A DNA stretch of 64,000 nt. It comes from Parvibaculum sp. (lineage in GTDB: Bacteria > Pseudomonadota > Alphaproteobacteria > Parvibaculales > Parvibaculaceae). A program made the position numbers and the translations under genes. The notes beneath the pieces are model-generated. The model was given only the letters and a program-made list of their open reading frames with translations. It was not told the origin of the DNA and made no database searches. The number at the start of each line of letters is the position of its first letter. Within the stretch, counting starts at the first letter, position 1. Location of the stretch: the NCBI RefSeq assembly GCF_019635935.1, contig NZ_JAHBYN010000001.1:1547501-1611500 (forward strand). Direction: 5' to 3'. Below, one piece after another: positions 61,097 to 64,000 of this stretch.

Positions 61097-64000
61097 ATGA
61101 GTACCCCATCCCCGTCTACGTCCGCCCGCCACGCCCGCGATGGCCTCGCCGAACGCCGCCGCGTCACCGCGGTGCTCGGGCCCACCAACACCGGCAAGAC
61201 CCATCTGGCCATCGAACGGATGATGGGCCACGAGACCGGTATGATCGGCCTGCCGCTCCGCCTGCTGGCCCGTGAGGTCTATGACCGGGTGACAAAGGCA
61301 AAGGGCGAACGGCATGTCGCCCTGATCACCGGCGAAGAGAAAATACTTCCGCGCGACGCCCGCTATTTCGTCTGCACGGTCGAAGCGATGCCGCTCGACC
61401 GGCCGGTCGAGTTTCTGGCCGTCGACGAAATCCAGCTCGCCGCCGACCGCGAGCGCGGACATACCTTCACCGACCGCCTGCTGCGCGCCCGCGGTCTCTC
61501 TGAAACCATGATGCTCGGCTCGGAAACGGTTCGCGGCCTGATCCAGAAATTGCTGCCGGAGACGCATTTCATCGTCCGGCCGCGATTTTCGGAACTGACA
61601 TGGACAGGCTCGAAAAAGCTGACGCGCCTGCCGCGCCGCTCAGCCGTGGTGGCCTTCTCCGCCGACCGGGTCTACGCGATCGCCGAGCTGATCCGCCGTC
61701 AGCGCGGCGGCGCGGCGGTCGTCATGGGTGCGCTTTCGCCGCGTACGCGCAACGCTCAGGTAGCGCTCTACCAGTCGGGTGATGTCGACTTCCTGGTCGC
61801 AACCGATGCAATTGGCATGGGTCTTAACATGGATGTCGACCATGTCGCCTTCGCCTCGACGCAGAAATTCGATGGGTATCAGCACCGGCCGCTTCATGTG
61901 GCCGAGCTGGCGCAGATCGCCGGGCGCGCCGGCCGGCATATGAACGACGGCACCTTCGGCGTCACCGGCGACACGCCGCCGCTGGACGAAGAAGCCGTGT
62001 CGCGGATCGAAAACCACCGCTTCGAACCGCTGCGCCTGCTGCAATGGCGCAATCCGCATCTTGAGTTTTCGAGCCTCTCGGCGCTGATGCAAAGCCTCGA
62101 ACGGCCGCCCGAACGCGCCGGCCTCACCCGCGCGCCGGTCGCCGACGACCTTGAGGCGCTGACACGCATGGCCCGCAATCCCGATGTCCAGACGTCCGCC
62201 AGGTCGTCGCCGGCCGTTGAGCGGCTTTGGGAAGTGGCCCAGCTTCCCGATTTCCGCAAGACGCTCGCAAGCGAGCATGCCGACCTGCTGACGAGGCTCT
62301 ATCTCTTTCTTATGGAACCTGCCCGTGGCGGGCCCGCACATATTCCCGACGACTGGCTTGCGCGCCAGGTCGATCGCCTCGACCGGACGGATGGCGAGAT
62401 CGACACGCTCGCCGCGCGCATCGCCCATATCCGCACATGGACTTATGTGGCAAACCGTCCAGATTGGCTTCGCGATCCTTCTCATTGGCAGGAGCGCGCG
62501 CGTAAGATAGAGGATAAGCTGTCGGACGCGTTGCACGAGCGTTTGACGCAGCGGTTCGTCGACCGCCGCACCAGTGTACTGATGAAGCGTCTGCGCCAGA
62601 ACGAGGATCTAATGGCGGCTGTTAACGGTGACGGCGAAGTTTTGGTGGAGGGCGAATATGTCGGCCGCCTTCAGGGATTTGTCTTTGTTCCCGACCCAAG
62701 AGCCGATGGCGAGCAGGGTCGCGTTCTGCGCGCGGCAGCCGACCAGGCGCTCGCGGGCGAAATAGCGGCGCGTGCCCAACGGCTGGCCACGGCGCCGGAT
62801 GCCGACATTTCCCTGTCCGATCACGGAAGGATCATCTGGACCGGCCACCCCGTCGCCGATCTGAAAGCCGCTGCCGAACCGCTGAAACCCCGCGCCGAAC
62901 TGATTGCGGGCGAGGAACTGGACGGCGCGGCGCGCGAGGCGGTGCAGGCCCGGCTCGACGGCTGGCTCGCCATGCATGTCGCAAACGTACTGGCGCCGCT
63001 GGTCGCGCTGCGCGATGCCTCGGACATCGACGGCCTTGCGCGCGGCGTCGCTTTTCGCCTGATCGAAAATCTCGGCTCGATGAAGCGCGAATGGGTGGCC
63101 GAGGACATTCGCACGCTCGACCAGGCCGCGCGCGGGCAATTGCGCAAGCACGGCGTCAGGTTCGGCGCGCACTCGATTTTCATGCCGGCTCTGCTGAAGC
63201 CGGCGCCGGCGCGCCTGTTGATGATGCTCTGGGCGCTCGCGCGCAAGGACGTCGATGAGCCTTTTGCCGGCCTGCCACAGCCGCCGGCGCCCGGCCTGAC
63301 CTCCATCCCCGCCGATCCATCCGCGCCGCAAGGTTTCTACGAGGCGTTGGGCTTTCGCCTCTGCGGCACGCGCGCCGTCCGCCTCGATATGCTCGAACGT
63401 ATTGCCGACCTGATCCGTCCGGTGATTGCCGCCCGCATCTACAATGGCGGCTTTGTCGTGACGCCCGACATGATGTCGCTTGTCGGTTGCTCCGGCGAGG
63501 AATTCGCGAGCTTGCTGCAGGGTCTCGGCTATCGCTCGCAACGCGAAACGATCGTCCCGCGCCTGGCCGATGCATCGACGCCGGATGCTGGCGCGACCGA
63601 AGCGGGCGCCGCGCCGCGAACGAGCGCGGAGGCGGCACTCGCCGAAATCGTCGACGCGATCGCAGCGCCGATCGCCGGTGAAACGCCGGAAACCGCGCCC
63701 GAACCGCAGGCCGAGGTTGCAGCTGTTGCACCGGCGGCAACCGCGCCCGGCGAACCGGCGGAAACCGCAGCCGCGGTCGAACTTGAAATCTGGCGCCCGG
63801 TGCGCCGCAAGCAGGAAGGCCGACCCGCGCGCCGCCGGCCGCAAAACAAGGCAAAGACGGAGCCCGGCGAGAAGCCGGCCGAAGCACGCGGCGAGCGCCA
63901 CCGGAAGCCGAAGCGCAAGTCCGATGAGCGCGGCGAGCGGCCGGCCAAGAATACGCGCCCCGACAACAGCCACCGCGAACCGCGCAAACCCCGCGACCGC
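61097..64000 (+). CDS. SUV3-like DExH helicase, partial at the window end
   Basis: 968 codons are open with no stop, so the gene runs past the window. Walker A is GPTNTGKT at 28-35 and motif II is DEIQ at 110-113, the SUV3 form; QIAGRAGRH is motif VI. These helicases unwind RNA and, in mitochondria, work with polynucleotide phosphorylase; the bacterial role is less clear. After about residue 840 the protein turns into an Ala/Glu/Pro linker and then a very basic tail (KQEGRPARRRPQNKAKT and onward), probably for RNA binding. Confidence 0.9.
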   Translation, partial: MSTPSPSTSARHARDGLAERRRVTAVLGPTNTGKTHLAIERMMGHETGMIGLPLRLLAREVYDRVTKAKGERHVALITGEEKILPRDARYFVCTVEAMPLDRPVEFLAVDEIQLAADRERGHTFTDRLLRARGLSETMMLGSETVRGLIQKLLPETHFIVRPRFSELTWTGSKKLTRLPRRSAVVAFSADRVYAIAELIRRQRGGAAVVMGALSPRTRNAQVALYQSGDVDFLVATDAIGMGLNMDVDHVAFASTQKFDGYQHRPLHVAELAQIAGRAGRHMNDGTFGVTGDTPPLDEEAVSRIENHRFEPLRLLQWRNPHLEFSSLSALMQSLERPPERAGLTRAPVADDLEALTRMARNPDVQTSARSSPAVERLWEVAQLPDFRKTLASEHADLLTRLYLFLMEPARGGPAHIPDDWLARQVDRLDRTDGEIDTLAARIAHIRTWTYVANRPDWLRDPSHWQERARKIEDKLSDALHERLTQRFVDRRTSVLMKRLRQNEDLMAAVNGDGEVLVEGEYVGRLQGFVFVPDPRADGEQGRVLRAAADQALAGEIAARAQRLATAPDADISLSDHGRIIWTGHPVADLKAAAEPLKPRAELIAGEELDGAAREAVQARLDGWLAMHVANVLAPLVALRDASDIDGLARGVAFRLIENLGSMKREWVAEDIRTLDQAARGQLRKHGVRFGAHSIFMPALLKPAPARLLMMLWALARKDVDEPFAGLPQPPAPGLTSIPADPSAPQGFYEALGFRLCGTRAVRLDMLERIADLIRPVIAARIYNGGFVVTPDMMSLVGCSGEEFASLLQGLGYRSQRETIVPRLADASTPDAGATEAGAAPRTSAEAALAEIVDAIAAPIAGETPETAPEPQAEVAAVAPAATAPGEPAETAAAVELEIWRPVRRKQEGRPARRRPQNKAKTEPGEKPAEARGERHRKPKRKSDERGERPAKNTRPDNSHREPRKPRDR

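Noticed and set aside
62609..63973. 454-codon minus-strand frame at the window end
   Set aside because: It is antisense to the SUV3-like helicase, whose motifs run through the same bases.

Overview
The window is a GC-rich (by eye a little over 60% G+C) chromosomal segment from an alphaproteobacterium. Signs include the DUF4167-prmC-prfA-ispG-RodZ-like-ptsP-lysC order, DUF1178, PtsP, a SUV3-type helicase, a PdhS/DivJ-like kinase, CobS/CobT and the aroK-aroB-CNNM-bolA block. The catabolic content (two EHN-type epoxide hydrolases, an acyl-CoA dehydrogenase, methylmalonyl-CoA mutase with MeaB) suggests a Parvibaculum/Hyphomicrobiales-like heterotroph; the genus is an inference. Genes are densely packed. 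I saw no rRNA, tRNA, CRISPR array, insertion sequence or prophage.

Layout. 1-5.6 kb: an M23 envelope peptidase and clpB converge on a 312-bp gap packed with three repeat families; a MOSC protein is divergent from clpB. 5.6-15.1 kb: a long minus-strand run of core genes (DUF4167, prmC, prfA, ispG, RodZ-like, ptsP, lysC). 15.3-20.2 kb: ubiG, then a minus-strand comF-grxC-nitrilase-DUF1178 operon, an NDUFAF5-like methyltransferase, a 59-aa Flp pilin and mutT. 20.3-25.6 kb: argJ with a very basic N-terminal extension, a parvulin isomerase and divergent secA. 25.7-27.0 kb: three small overlapping lipoprotein genes, partly of lower G+C, with a shared core motif. 27.1-31.6 kb: an MFS carrier divergent from two tandem epoxide hydrolases, followed by a PAS-like protein.

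31.7-37.8 kb: accA, then a three-gene operon (membrane protein, AhpD-like protein, ECF41-type sigma factor) preceded by an excellent ECF41-type promoter, then xerD, a 650-aa helical-repeat protein and a 47-aa membrane peptide. 38.1-45.2 kb: aroK, aroB, a CNNM/CorC-type protein, bolA, a DnaJ-domain protein, cobS and cobT. 45.2-50.5 kb: a Cys-rich HTH regulator divergent from an MFS carrier across an AT-rich palindromic region, then MATE, a phytase-like esterase and a membrane protein. 50.6-56.8 kb: rpmB, meaB, a DUF3108 protein, a small protein, methylmalonyl-CoA mutase and a Sel1-type lipoprotein. 57.0-64.0 kb: an orphan sensor kinase, an acyl-CoA dehydrogenase and a SUV3-like helicase cut by the window end.

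How the genes connect. prfA/prmC make and methylate release factor 1. ispG, ubiG, the shikimate genes and grxC feed isoprenoid, quinone, aromatic and Fe-S metabolism. accA, the acyl-CoA dehydrogenase and the mutase/MeaB pair cover acyl-CoA and propionyl-CoA handling. The parts most worth follow-up are the lipoprotein trio, the ECF41 operon, the repeat-filled convergent gap at 1.7-2.0 kb and the regulator/efflux region at 45.2-48.7 kb.
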